The notes under the pieces: model-generated | Told to the model about the DNA's origin: nothing | Seen by the model: only the letters and a program-made list of their open reading frames with translations | Database searches by the model: none | Part shown: positions 43,953 to 52,373 of the stretch, piece after piece | Numbering within the stretch: the stretch's first letter is position 1 | How the letters are laid out: the number at the start of each line of letters is the position of its first letter | Position numbers and translations under genes: made by a program | DNA from: Leucothrix mucor DSM 2157 | Lineage (GTDB): Bacteria > Pseudomonadota > Gammaproteobacteria > Thiotrichales > Thiotrichaceae | Assembly (NCBI RefSeq): GCF_000419525.1 | Contig: NZ_ATTE01000001.1 | Span: 4,152,501-4,216,500 of the forward strand | Direction of reading: 5' to 3' | Length of the DNA stretch: 64,000 nt

Positions 43953-44125
43953 AGCCGGTTCTTGCTGGCTTATCCTACTTAAAAGCCTCGGGAGTCAATC
44001 ATTCTCGGAGTTCTCTTCGCGCCAAATTCTTTCGAACTGCCTGAACTAAATAATTAATTTTAAAAGGCTATTTCCACACGCCTTATAATATCAGTAAATC
44101 ATTATATAGTTATTGACTATAAATA

Positions 44126-44143
44126 AGTATTTGCTAATATACT
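44126..44143. promoter_or_regulatory. Candidate operator upstream of the YeeE/YedE-SulP operon
   Basis: AGTAT-N8-ATACT is an 18-bp inverted repeat about 50 bp before the first gene. Genes of this type are often controlled by sulfide-sensing ArsR-family repressors (BigR/SqrR), whose sites are dyads with similar spacing, but the sequence match is not specific. Confidence 0.35.
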
Positions 44144-44194
44144 CCTAATAATGCTGCGCTAAAACAGCAGCAACACACTTAGGAGTTACACACC

Positions 44195-44608
44195 ATGCAA
44201 ACCATTAGTATCGCCCAATCCCTGCTAGGAGGGAGCCTCATCGGTGTTGCCGCCGTATTAATGATGGCTACGCTGGGCAGGATTACCGGCGTCAGCGGCA
44301 TTACCTCGGGCTTGCTCTCGTTAAATATTAGCGCCGATACCGTCTGGCGCTTAGCGTTTGTTATCGGCTTATTGGTCGGCCCATTTTTCTACTTGCTGGC
44401 TGGTGGCGAGTTGCCAGAGGTGGTGGTGGATAAGCGTTTACCTTACCTAATTGCCGGTGGCTTGCTGGTTGGCTTCGGGACGACTTTGGGCTCGGGCTGC
44501 GCGAGCGGCCATGGCGTGTGTGGTGTCTCAAGAATTTCACCACGCTCTTTAATCGCGACCGGTATCTTTATTGTGACCGGCATGATCACTGTATTTATCA
44601 CTAGCTAA
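44195..44608 (+). CDS. YeeE/YedE (DUF395) transporter, first half
   Basis: A 137-residue membrane protein with four helices and the DUF395 signatures GRITGVSGI and GSGCASGHGVCGVSR, in which two or three cysteines lie at the pore. DUF395 transporters import thiosulfate or related sulfur compounds through cysteine relays. The split form is encoded as a pair; the second half follows after 12 bp. AGGAG lies about 9 nt before the ATG. The pair plus a SulP permease forms a sulfur-linked operon. Confidence 0.88.
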   Translation: MQTISIAQSLLGGSLIGVAAVLMMATLGRITGVSGITSGLLSLNISADTVWRLAFVIGLLVGPFFYLLAGGELPEVVVDKRLPYLIAGGLLVGFGTTLGSGCASGHGVCGVSRISPRSLIATGIFIVTGMITVFITS

Positions 44609-44620
44609 GGGAGCAGACTA

Positions 44621-45067
44621 ATGAAAAAAGCATTATCAGCATTTATTTCAGGTGCCTTGTTCTCTATTGGCCTCACCATTTCTGGCATGACGAATCCTGC
44701 CAATGTGCGTGGCTTCTTAGATGTGGCGGGTGACTGGAATCCAAGTTTGTTTTTCGTACTCCTAGCAGCTGTTGTAGTGACGGGTGTTGGCTATCGTTTA
44801 GTTTGGAAGCGGCCCAAGCCATTGTTTGAGTCAATCTTTTCAGTACCCACTAGCCGCATTATTGATGCGCGCCTATTAATCGGCGCGGCTATCTTCGGCA
44901 TCGGCTGGGGCTTGATCGGGCTATGTCCTGGGCCTGCATTGAGTAGTGTCGTTTCGGGTGAAAGTGCGATTTTTGTGTTTATTGCAGCAATGTTGGCTGG
45001 CATGCTATTACAACGTTCGGTATTGTCCTTTATTACCGCACGTACGCAGGGAGTGGCTTCAAAGTGA
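44621..45067 (+). CDS. YeeE/YedE (DUF395) transporter, second half
   Basis: A 148-residue membrane protein with the matching half motifs GLTISGMTNPANVRGFLD and WGLIGLCPGPAL, where the cysteine forms the second conserved site. AGGGAG precedes its ATG. It probably forms a complex with the preceding protein to move a reduced sulfur compound. A SulP permease gene follows after 52 bp on the same strand. Confidence 0.88.
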   Translation: MKKALSAFISGALFSIGLTISGMTNPANVRGFLDVAGDWNPSLFFVLLAAVVVTGVGYRLVWKRPKPLFESIFSVPTSRIIDARLLIGAAIFGIGWGLIGLCPGPALSSVVSGESAIFVFIAAMLAGMLLQRSVLSFITARTQGVASK

Positions 45068-45119
45068 GCCACTTAAGCTAATCCTCTATTGATCGACCGC
45101 TATTCTTTAAGGCCACCTC

Positions 45120-46841
45120 ATGAATTTACTGCACTACATTCCCGCCTGGGATTGGATCAAAGACTATAACCGTAAACTGTTCGCCGATGACGCCATGGCG
45201 GCAGTGATCGTAACGGTTATGCTCATTCCTCAAAGTCTGGCCTACGCGTTGTTGGCGGGCTTGCCGGCGCAGGTGGGTTTGTATGCGAGTATTTTCCCAT
45301 TGCTGGGTTACGCCATTTTTGGCTCTAGTCGGGTGCTGGCGGTCGGGCCGGTGGCGGTGGTGTCATTGCTTACGGCCTCCAGTATTGGCGCAATCGCCGA
45401 AGCGGGTTCCATTGCTTATTTAGATGCGGCAATCGCTTTGGCCTTTTTATCCGGCATTTTTATGATGTTGCTGGGTGTGCTGCGGGCAGGCTTTGTGGCT
45501 AACTTCTTATCGCATTCAGTGATCTCAGGCTTTATTACCGCCTCGGGTATTTTGATTGCGACCAGCCAGCTTAAGCACTTAATGGGTGTGTCGGCCGATG
45601 GGCATAGTCTGCCGGGCTTGATCAGCAGCATATTTGCACATATTAGTGACGCCAATCTGTGGACCTTAGCGATTGGTGTCGCCGCCACTGCATTTTTATT
45701 CTGGGTACGTAAGCAATTAAAGCCACTTTTATCTAGGATGGGCTTGGGCAGTACGCTGGCGGATATTCTTGCTAAAGCCGGCCCTGTGGCGGCTATTTTA
45801 GTATCGATTCTGTTAGTGCGTGGCTTGTCATTAGATACTCAAGGTGTGTCGGTAGTGGGTGATATTCCTCAAGGATTACCGCCACTTGCATGGCCCGTGT
45901 TTGATCTGGAGTTATGGAAAGCCCTGCTGCCACCTGCCATTGTTATTAGCATTATCGGCTTTGTGGAGTCGGTTTCGGTGGCTCAAACTCTAGCGGCCAA
46001 GCGTCGTCAATCCATTGATCCTAACCGTGAATTACTGGGTTTAGGGGCGGCTAACATCGCCTCTGCAGTCGGTGGTGGTTATCCGGTTACGGGTGGTTTT
46101 TCCCGTTCAGTGGTCAACTTCGATGCGGGCGCGCGTACGCCAATGGCGGGTATTTTAACCGCTGGCGGTATCTTGCTAGCGACCTTATTGCTAACCCCAT
46201 TATTCTTTTATTTGCCTAAAGCGGTACTGGCAGCAACCATCATTGTTGCGGTCGTTTCGCTCATCGATATTGAAACCATAAAACACACCTGGCGCTACAG
46301 TAAAACCGACTTTCTAGCGATGATGGCAACCATTTTAGTGGTACTGCTATTGGGGGTAGAAGCCGGTGTAATTGTGGGTGTGTCCGTATCGATTCTGACC
46401 TTGCTCTGGCAAACCAGCCGCCCGCACATTGCGGTAGTCGGGCAGGTGGGCAATACCGAACACTTCCGTAATTACTTGCGCCACGACGTGACTCAGCTAG
46501 AAAACGCGTTATTGGTGCGAGTGGATGAGCGCCTGTATTTTGCCAATACCCGCAACTTGGAACAGCGCCTGCTGCAAATGGCTAGTGAGCATAAACAGCT
46601 GGAAGATATTGTGTTGGTGTGTACCGCCGTAAATGACATTGATAGCAGCGCCGTGGAAACACTGGAGCGCATTAATGAGCTGCTTAATAGCATGAATATT
46701 AAATTCCACCTCGCCGAAGTGAAAGGCCCAGTGATGGATAAACTACAGCGTTCACACTTGTTAGATGCGCTAACAGGCCAAGTACATTTGAGTTTGTATC
46801 ACGCCTATACGCAGCTAAAAAAGCCGGTGGTTGAGGCGTAA
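45120..46841 (+). CDS. SulP-family anion permease with STAS domain
   Basis: A 573-residue SulP transporter. The membrane part (about 1-425) has VIVTVMLIPQSLAYALLAGLP, SRVLAVGPVAVVSLL and FVESVSVAQTLAAKRRQ. The cytosolic C-terminus (about 440-560) is a STAS domain, with DIDSSAVETLERINELL. SulP proteins carry sulfate, sulfite, bicarbonate or other anions. The link to a DUF395 pair suggests a sulfur anion, possibly sulfite or sulfate leaving after sulfide or thiosulfate oxidation. AAGG stands 7 nt before the ATG. Confidence 0.92.
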   Translation: MNLLHYIPAWDWIKDYNRKLFADDAMAAVIVTVMLIPQSLAYALLAGLPAQVGLYASIFPLLGYAIFGSSRVLAVGPVAVVSLLTASSIGAIAEAGSIAYLDAAIALAFLSGIFMMLLGVLRAGFVANFLSHSVISGFITASGILIATSQLKHLMGVSADGHSLPGLISSIFAHISDANLWTLAIGVAATAFLFWVRKQLKPLLSRMGLGSTLADILAKAGPVAAILVSILLVRGLSLDTQGVSVVGDIPQGLPPLAWPVFDLELWKALLPPAIVISIIGFVESVSVAQTLAAKRRQSIDPNRELLGLGAANIASAVGGGYPVTGGFSRSVVNFDAGARTPMAGILTAGGILLATLLLTPLFFYLPKAVLAATIIVAVVSLIDIETIKHTWRYSKTDFLAMMATILVVLLLGVEAGVIVGVSVSILTLLWQTSRPHIAVVGQVGNTEHFRNYLRHDVTQLENALLVRVDERLYFANTRNLEQRLLQMASEHKQLEDIVLVCTAVNDIDSSAVETLERINELLNSMNIKFHLAEVKGPVMDKLQRSHLLDALTGQVHLSLYHAYTQLKKPVVEA

Positions 46842-46910
46842 AAATTAACAGATTCGGGGTGCAATTCGCAGTAGACAGGGTGTTAAGATGGAGCGCTTTA
46901 ACGCCCTTGG

Positions 46911-47906
46911 ATGCTGGTCATGGATCATCTCAGTCGCTCCCTGCTAAACACCTATACCGCGCAGCCGCTTGATCGGGTTGCGCACCTTCGCAAAGACCCC
47001 GCTAAACTAGCGCAGCAATATGAGCATCCGCAAGCGCTGTTTCTGGTGCTGGATGGCCATAATGTAGTGATGCTGGGCGATCAGCCTTTGCAGCTAAACC
47101 AAGCGCAGTGGCAATCCCTAAAGCTAGACCATACACCGAGCCTATTGGGCTTGCGCCTCAGCGATAATATTCCTGTCTTTAAAGTCAATGTTCGCGAACT
47201 GCCTGGTGACTTGGCCGCTTTGGATATTGACCCAAGCTTATTAGAAAGTCATTCCTTGCGTGAAGTGACCCTTAAATTGGGCATGGAAACTGCCGCGATC
47301 TATTCTTACGCGCTGATTTTAAATCACTGGCATATCACTACCCGCCACTGCACGCGTTGCGGCACTTTATTGCGACAAGGTGAGGGCGGCAGTATTCAAA
47401 AGTGTGCTAATGGCAATTGCGAGCACATTGAATTCCCACGCATTAATCCCGCCGTCATTATGCGCGTCACCTGTGGCAATAAAATCTTATTAGCACGTCA
47501 AGCCACTTGGCCGGAGCATCGTTATTCAGTGCTGGCCGGTTTTGTGGAAATTGGCGAAACGCTGGAAAGCGCGGTACAACGGGAGGTCTTTGAAGAGGTT
47601 GGAATACAAATCGAGAATATTTGCTATCACTCCTCTCAGCCTTGGCCGTTCCCGAACTCGCTGATGCTGGGCTACAGTGCAGAAGCCAAAGACACCACGC
47701 TCGATCTGGAAGATGATGATATCGATCAGGCATTGTGGTTAAGTGCAGAGGAGCTGCGGGAGCAAATGATTGCTGGCACGGTGATGCCACCGCCGAACTT
47801 ATCGATTTCCTACCGTTTAATTGATGATTGGTTTCAGGCCGAAAGCGGCGAAACACTGGAAACCTTTCAATCCAATCTGCCTTGGCACAGTCCGGCAGAA
47901 AAATAG
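46911..47906 (+). CDS. nudC: NAD+/NADH diphosphatase (RNA deNADding enzyme)
   Basis: A 331-residue NUDIX enzyme of the NudC group. The zinc ribbon is CTRCGTLL ... CANGNCEHIEFPRINPAVI (in part). The NUDIX box is GFVEIGETLESAVQREVFEE, and the NudC-specific motif is SQPWPFPNS just after it. It hydrolyses NADH and removes NAD caps from RNA. ATG 46911 is used; ATG 46920 is also possible, neither having a strong ribosome site. A HAD phosphatase gene follows after 32 bp on the same strand. Confidence 0.95.
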   Translation: MLVMDHLSRSLLNTYTAQPLDRVAHLRKDPAKLAQQYEHPQALFLVLDGHNVVMLGDQPLQLNQAQWQSLKLDHTPSLLGLRLSDNIPVFKVNVRELPGDLAALDIDPSLLESHSLREVTLKLGMETAAIYSYALILNHWHITTRHCTRCGTLLRQGEGGSIQKCANGNCEHIEFPRINPAVIMRVTCGNKILLARQATWPEHRYSVLAGFVEIGETLESAVQREVFEEVGIQIENICYHSSQPWPFPNSLMLGYSAEAKDTTLDLEDDDIDQALWLSAEELREQMIAGTVMPPPNLSISYRLIDDWFQAESGETLETFQSNLPWHSPAEK

Positions 47907-47938
47907 AATAGCGTGTCCGCAACCTGATGGAGGTTCTG

Positions 47939-48760
47939 ATGGAACTGCTCGTGTTTGATTTGGATGGAACCTTGCTAAATAGCAGGCAACAAATTACTGA
48001 CTACACCCGCGATACCTTGAAGCTATTGCAGCAGCGCAATATCGCTTACACGGTGGCCACTGGGCGTACTTTGCATGCGGCGCGTGAATGTATGCGCGAT
48101 ACGCATTTCCCCTTGCTGCATGTGTATAACAATGGCGTGGTGATCTGGAATCCGCAATCGGCGGGTTATATGCACCATAACTTCCTAACGCCCGATGAGA
48201 TTGAATCGGTGCTGGAAGCGTTTGCAACGCGTAGCCCATCGCCCTTTATTTTTACCGTTGAGCCGGATGGCAGTCATGCGGTGTACCATGCGCCGCCGCA
48301 AAATGAGCTGTGCCAGCAATATATCTCGCGCTTTGAAAACAGCGATACCATTACCACCAAGCCATTGGTTGCGCTGCACAGCAATGCACAGATTACTAAT
48401 ATCAATGCCTTGGGTGGTCAGGCGGAAATCGCTGGGATCTATGATCAGCTGACTCAGCAATCGCACTTGGTGGTCTATACCGGCGGCGATATGTATAAGC
48501 CGAATTTTCATTGGTTGGATATTCACCATAGCGCATCGAGCAAAGGTGGTGCGATCTCGGTACTGAAAGAATCATTGGGCTATGAGCGCGTGATTTGCTT
48601 TGGCGATAGCGATAATGACGAGAGCATGTTCCGCATGGCGGATGAGGCTTATGCACCGGCAAATGCCTTGGATGAGATTAAGGCGCTGTCAACTCAGGTC
48701 ATTGGGCATCATGATGAGGATGGTATTGCGCGGTTCTTGCGGGAGTATTATAGCCTTTAG
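47939..48760 (+). CDS. Cof-type HAD-IIB phosphatase
   Basis: A 273-residue phosphatase with the HAD motifs DLDGTLLNS (motif I), ATGRTLHAA (motif II), KGGAISVLKESLG with the motif III lysine, and FGDSDNDESMF (motif IV). The large IIB cap and these motifs match the Cof/YidA group, which removes phosphate from sugar phosphates, FMN or PLP. The substrate is unknown. GGAGG lies 5 nt before ATG 47939. It follows nudC closely and ends at a bidirectional terminator shared with ilvE. Confidence 0.9.
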   Translation: MELLVFDLDGTLLNSRQQITDYTRDTLKLLQQRNIAYTVATGRTLHAARECMRDTHFPLLHVYNNGVVIWNPQSAGYMHHNFLTPDEIESVLEAFATRSPSPFIFTVEPDGSHAVYHAPPQNELCQQYISRFENSDTITTKPLVALHSNAQITNINALGGQAEIAGIYDQLTQQSHLVVYTGGDMYKPNFHWLDIHHSASSKGGAISVLKESLGYERVICFGDSDNDESMFRMADEAYAPANALDEIKALSTQVIGHHDEDGIARFLREYYSL

Positions 48761-48824
48761 CTTGTACCAAGCTTCTTGGGCAACTAATAACTCTGCACTT
48801 GCTCAATACATTGTTTCAGATAAT

Positions 48825-48864
48825 AAAAAAGGCCATTAGCAAATTACCGCTAATGGCCTTTTTT
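48825..48864. terminator. Bidirectional terminator between the HAD gene and ilvE
   Basis: A 16-bp stem has arms 48825-48840 and 48849-48864 around an 8-nt loop. The core GGCCATTAGC pairs with GCTAATGGCC, and A6/T6 ends make it functional for both convergent genes. Confidence 0.95.
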
Positions 48865-48883
48865 AATTAGTCAGACTTCGGTT

Positions 48884-49885
48884 TTACTCAACCGTCGTCA
48901 ACCAACCGTGAGTATCTTCAACATCGCCCCACTGAATGGCATTCAGTTGGTTGCGAAGCTTTTCTGTCATTGGGCCAAGCGTGCCGCTGCCGACCGTGTA
49001 CTCTTTATCGTGATAAATCATGGTGCCAACTGGCGCAAGTACGGCAGCTGTTCCAGAAAGTGCTGCTTCACAGCCTGGCTTCTGAATACGCTCTAATAGC
49101 TCAGCCACTGAAATTTCACGCTCACTGACTGTCATGCCATTTTCACGAGCAAGCGTCAGAATCGAGTCACGCGTTACGCCGTGTAGGAAAGACTCATCCA
49201 ATGCCTTAGTGATGATCTCATTGCCATCAATCAGCAAGAAGTTCGCTGCGCCCGTTTCCTGAACATCGCCACCCGGGCAGAACAGAACTTGGTCCGCTTT
49301 GTACTTAGCGCGTGCTTCCATAATTGGGCGGAGGGCGCTGGCGTAGTTTCCGCCGCTTTTGATCATGCCATTGTGTGGTGCACAGCGCATGCCTTCATCA
49401 TCAACCAATACTCGCAGAGCCGCCGCGCCGCCTGCAAAGTAGTCACCGACTGGTGACAGTAAAACGTACTGGCAAGACTCCAGAGAAGGTGCCGCCGCTT
49501 TACCTATAGTGAGTTCAGTACCGATATGCGTCGGGCGGATATACATAGAGCCCGGTGCATCAGGCACCTGATCTTTAAATTTAGCAACCACATCCACAAT
49601 CATTTTTGCGGTCGTTGCTTCGTCAATCGCAGGCAGTGCCAACAAGCGCGCACTTTGTGCAAAGCGCTTCAGGTTCTGATCCATGCGGAAAATTTTAATT
49701 GAGCCGTCTTTTTGGCGGAATGCTTTGAGCCCTTCGAAACACGTGCTGGAATAGTGCAAAACATGGCTTCCAGGGTGCATCGGCAGGGAATCGCTAGAGA
49801 CCATTTCTGGCTCGCTCCAGCTTGTTCCGTCAAACCAAGTGATTGCCATTTCAGGCATGAATACTGATCCAAATGCTGTTGCCAT
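48884..49885 (-). CDS. ilvE: Branched-chain amino acid aminotransferase
   Basis: A 333-residue PLP-dependent class IV aminotransferase for leucine, isoleucine and valine. It has HYSSTCFEGLKAFR, YIRPTHIGTE, the PLP lysine in MIKSGGNYA, GGDVQETGAANFL, and SGTAAVLAPVG. The length and motifs fit the type found in many gammaproteobacteria and Gram-positives (type II). It stands alone between two terminators. Its upstream 200 bp are AT-rich, with no leader-peptide attenuator that I can see. Confidence 0.93.
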   Translation of the reverse strand: MATAFGSVFMPEMAITWFDGTSWSEPEMVSSDSLPMHPGSHVLHYSSTCFEGLKAFRQKDGSIKIFRMDQNLKRFAQSARLLALPAIDEATTAKMIVDVVAKFKDQVPDAPGSMYIRPTHIGTELTIGKAAAPSLESCQYVLLSPVGDYFAGGAAALRVLVDDEGMRCAPHNGMIKSGGNYASALRPIMEARAKYKADQVLFCPGGDVQETGAANFLLIDGNEIITKALDESFLHGVTRDSILTLARENGMTVSEREISVAELLERIQKPGCEAALSGTAAVLAPVGTMIYHDKEYTVGSGTLGPMTEKLRNQLNAIQWGDVEDTHGWLTTVE

Positions 49886-50044
49886 GCTGATGTCTTCGTT
49901 GTTAAGTGTTAGTGGTAGGTAAATATGCCACAGTCAATAGGCTGTCTCTAGCCCTTTTTTAGTGCAAATGGCCAATCTTTTTAGTGCGAATGGCTAATCT
50001 AACTAAATGGTCATCTTATTTTAGGAAGCAATAGGCAGCACAAA

Positions 50045-50080
50045 GCCCCCGCAACACAGCATCTACTGTATTGCAGGGGC
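50045..50080 (-). terminator. Hairpin after the small protein gene
   Basis: GCCCCCGCAACACAG at 50045-50059 pairs, with two mismatches, with CTGTATTGCAGGGGC at 50066-50080. In the minus direction a short T-containing stretch (CTTTG) follows. It lies 37 bp past the stop. Confidence 0.6.
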
Positions 50081-50116
50081 CAATCCATCAGGATGGTGTC
50101 TAACTGATTAAGCGAC

Positions 50117-50389
50117 TCAGTTGAGTGTCGTGTAATCCGGATGCGTCGCGATAAAGTGCTTAAGCACCAGTTTCAGCTTACCCGCCTGCTCCTGATCACC
50201 ATCGCGCTCAGCATTGTGCATATTGTCGATAAGGATGCTGCGAATCTTAGGCACGCCATCCTCGGTATGCACCAGATACTCCGCCAACTCAGTAGCAATC
50301 GCATCGGGTAAATGTTCGTGTTCCGCAATCGCCTGAATCTCTTCTTCGGTGCAATCACACATGCCGATAATATCTTGAAGACCTAACAT
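50117..50389 (-). CDS. Small conserved-looking protein, function unknown
   Basis: A 90-residue soluble, acidic, helical protein with two early cysteines (MCDCTEEE). AGGAGG lies 6 nt before the ATG, and a hairpin follows, so it looks like a complete single-gene unit. I see no domain beyond predicted helices. It is not linked by direction to its neighbours. Confidence 0.7.
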   Translation of the reverse strand: MLGLQDIIGMCDCTEEEIQAIAEHEHLPDAIATELAEYLVHTEDGVPKIRSILIDNMHNAERDGDQEQAGKLKLVLKHFIATHPDYTTLN

Positions 50390-50601
50390 GATCTAACCTC
50401 CTGACATAAGAATGTCGGTTACCGCAATAAATGACTAGTCATCCTGACCAGTCTTTCCATACCTTGATGGTAGTACTTAAGCGGGCAGATTGGCTTGATG
50501 TAGGTCAACTGGAGTGGAATGATCTAAGGTTCTGGTCAGTCACTGAAGAATGGGTCACACTGGATGCGCGAGTCTGATGGCACAATAGCCCAGGAGGATG
50601 T

Positions 50602-51234
50602 ATGCCGTACGATGCTTATGAAGTGATGCGTAGAGAGTTGTCAGGTTCAGAGAAACTGGTGTGGGCGGGAATGCCAAGGCAAGGCATCCGGTTTAAACCC
50701 AGCGATCGATTTATGATTCCATTTAGTATGGCCTGGGGTGGCTTTGCACTGTTTTGGGAGTATACCGCCGTGACCACATCTGGCTGGCAGGATACCTTTG
50801 ACTATGTGTTTCCCTTATTTGGTTTGCCGTTTGTATTAATTGGGCTGCACTTAATGATCGGTCGATTCTTTTTCGATTCCAGACGGCGCGGCCGCACATT
50901 TTACGCGCTAACCAATCAGCGTGTTATCATCGCTTCCGGTCAACACAGTAAGACGGTAAAAAGTCTTGATTTAGATTCACTCGGTCAGATGGTTTACGTT
51001 GAACAATCCGACGGTAGTGGGTCGATCAGTTTCGGAAGTGGTGTGATTGAGCCTCTGTATTATGTGAATGAATCATCAAATACGATGAGGTCACGGCGTC
51101 CGCAGTTGCGCCCAACACAATTTGAGCTGATTGAGGATGTTAAGCAGGTCTATAACAAAATCAAACATCAGCAAAAAATGAATCAGCGGATTTCCGCCGG
51201 TTTCACCCGAGAGCGCGGGCATAAATCCGCCTAA
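50602..51234 (+). CDS. Membrane protein with a bacterial PH-like domain
   Basis: A 210-residue protein. Two membrane helices span about residues 38-90, after a short cytosolic start (SGSEKLVWAGMPRQG). The following region, RTFYALTNQRVIIASGQHSKTV in part, matches the strand pattern of bacterial PH (YdbT/bPH2-type) domains, which always carry this YxLTNxRVI motif. The C-terminus is basic. AGGAGG precedes the ATG. Function in the family is unclear. A TAXI binding-protein gene follows 78 bp later. Confidence 0.75.
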   Translation: MPYDAYEVMRRELSGSEKLVWAGMPRQGIRFKPSDRFMIPFSMAWGGFALFWEYTAVTTSGWQDTFDYVFPLFGLPFVLIGLHLMIGRFFFDSRRRGRTFYALTNQRVIIASGQHSKTVKSLDLDSLGQMVYVEQSDGSGSISFGSGVIEPLYYVNESSNTMRSRRPQLRPTQFELIEDVKQVYNKIKHQQKMNQRISAGFTRERGHKSA

Positions 51235-51312
51235 CGACTTTAGTCAGATCTTGTTAACCTATATGACATGGAACTTTTGGTTCTATTTTTTGCTCAATCT
51301 TGGAGGAAGGCA

Positions 51313-52284
51313 ATGAAATTATCTACCCCTGTAACAATCGCACGTAAGTCCCTATTAGCCGGTACCGTCGCAATGACATTAGGCTTTGGTAGTGTGACAG
51401 CGAATGCTGCTGAATTTATCAATATCTTAACTGGCGGTACCTCGGGTGTTTATTACCCACTGGGTGTTGGCTTGTCAAAAATCTATGCGGACAATATGGA
51501 AGACGTCCGTACTCAGGTTCAATCTACCAAAGCATCCGTTGAAAACCTTAATCTGCTGCAAAAAGGCCGTGGTGAGCTAGCATTAGCACTGGGTGACTCA
51601 GTGAAAAATGCGTGGGAAGGTAATGAGGAAGTTGGTTTCCCTAAGAAGTTAGACAAGCTGCGCGGAATCGCTGCGGTATACCCTAACTTCATTCAAATCG
51701 TTGCTTCAAAAGAGTCTGGCATCAAGACATTTGCTGATCTGAAAGGCAAAAGCTTGTCTGTTGGTGCGGCCAAGTCGGGTACTGAGCTAAATGCTCGCAC
51801 CATCTTTGGTGCTGCTGGCATGAGCTACGATGATCTTGGAAAGACAGAATACCTGCCATTCTCTGAGTCCGTTGAGCTGATCAAAAACCGTCAGCTGGAT
51901 GCAACCTTGCAATCAGCCGGTTTAGGCGTTGCTTCTTTAAAAGATCTATCCACTTCTTTGCCAGTGACTTTGGTTGCGGTACCAGAAGATGTGGTTGAGA
52001 AGTTGGGCCCTCCATACATCAGTGCAGCGATTCCTGCGGGCACTTATGATGGTCAGGATGAAGATGTAACAACGGTTGCAGTTGTGAACTTCCTGGTAAC
52101 TCACTCAGAAGTCTCTGACGAGACGGCTTACCAAATGACTAAATTGTTGTTTGAAAACTTGCCAGCTCTGGAAGCTGCTCACAAAGCAGCGGCATCTATT
52201 AAGTTAGAAAATGCATTGAAAGGCATGCCTGTACCGCTACACCCAGGTGCAGAGCGTTTCTACAAAGAAAAAGGTTTGCTGTAA
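51313..52284 (+). CDS. TAXI-family TRAP transporter solute-binding protein
   Basis: A 323-residue periplasmic binding protein. A signal peptide covers about residues 1-34, ending NAAEF. The mature part begins INILTGGTSGVYYPLGVGLSKIY, in part, the hallmark of TAXI proteins. It delivers substrate (in known cases glutamate, glutamine or C4-dicarboxylates) to the fused permease encoded next. The TGGTSGVYYPLG motif identifies the family; the substrate is unknown. GGAGGAAGG lies before ATG 51313, which decides the start. A hairpin lies between this gene and the permease gene. Confidence 0.93.
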   Translation: MKLSTPVTIARKSLLAGTVAMTLGFGSVTANAAEFINILTGGTSGVYYPLGVGLSKIYADNMEDVRTQVQSTKASVENLNLLQKGRGELALALGDSVKNAWEGNEEVGFPKKLDKLRGIAAVYPNFIQIVASKESGIKTFADLKGKSLSVGAAKSGTELNARTIFGAAGMSYDDLGKTEYLPFSESVELIKNRQLDATLQSAGLGVASLKDLSTSLPVTLVAVPEDVVEKLGPPYISAAIPAGTYDGQDEDVTTVAVVNFLVTHSEVSDETAYQMTKLLFENLPALEAAHKAAASIKLENALKGMPVPLHPGAERFYKEKGLL

Positions 52285-52307
52285 CACTTAAGCAAATTAC
52301 GTAAAAA

Positions 52308-52332
52308 GGGGAGCAGTGCAAAGCTGCTCCCC
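52308..52332 (+). terminator. Intercistronic hairpin between TAXI protein and permease genes
   Basis: GGGGAGCAG at 52308-52316 pairs with CTGCTCCCC at 52324-52332 around a 7-nt loop. Only TGTTTGG follows, so it is probably a partial terminator or a 3' stabiliser, giving more binding protein than permease. Confidence 0.75.
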
Positions 52333-52373
52333 TGTTTGGTCCGGTGTATATGCTGTTCAACTGAGGAGGCTTC

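Larger units (their letters stand above)
43693..44194. other. AT-rich intergenic region before the YeeE/YedE operon
   Basis: This 502-bp gap holds a possible 26-residue hydrophobic peptide (43872-43952), a weak stem after it (AGCC...GGCT near 43954-43970), and the inverted repeat AGTAT-N8-ATACT at 44126-44143 in a very AT-rich stretch that probably contains the promoter. Otherwise I see nothing. Confidence 0.5.

Noticed and set aside
48195-48452. Alternative plus-strand ORF inside the HAD phosphatase gene
   Set aside because: It overlaps a complete gene with all HAD motifs, and has no domain or ribosome site of its own.
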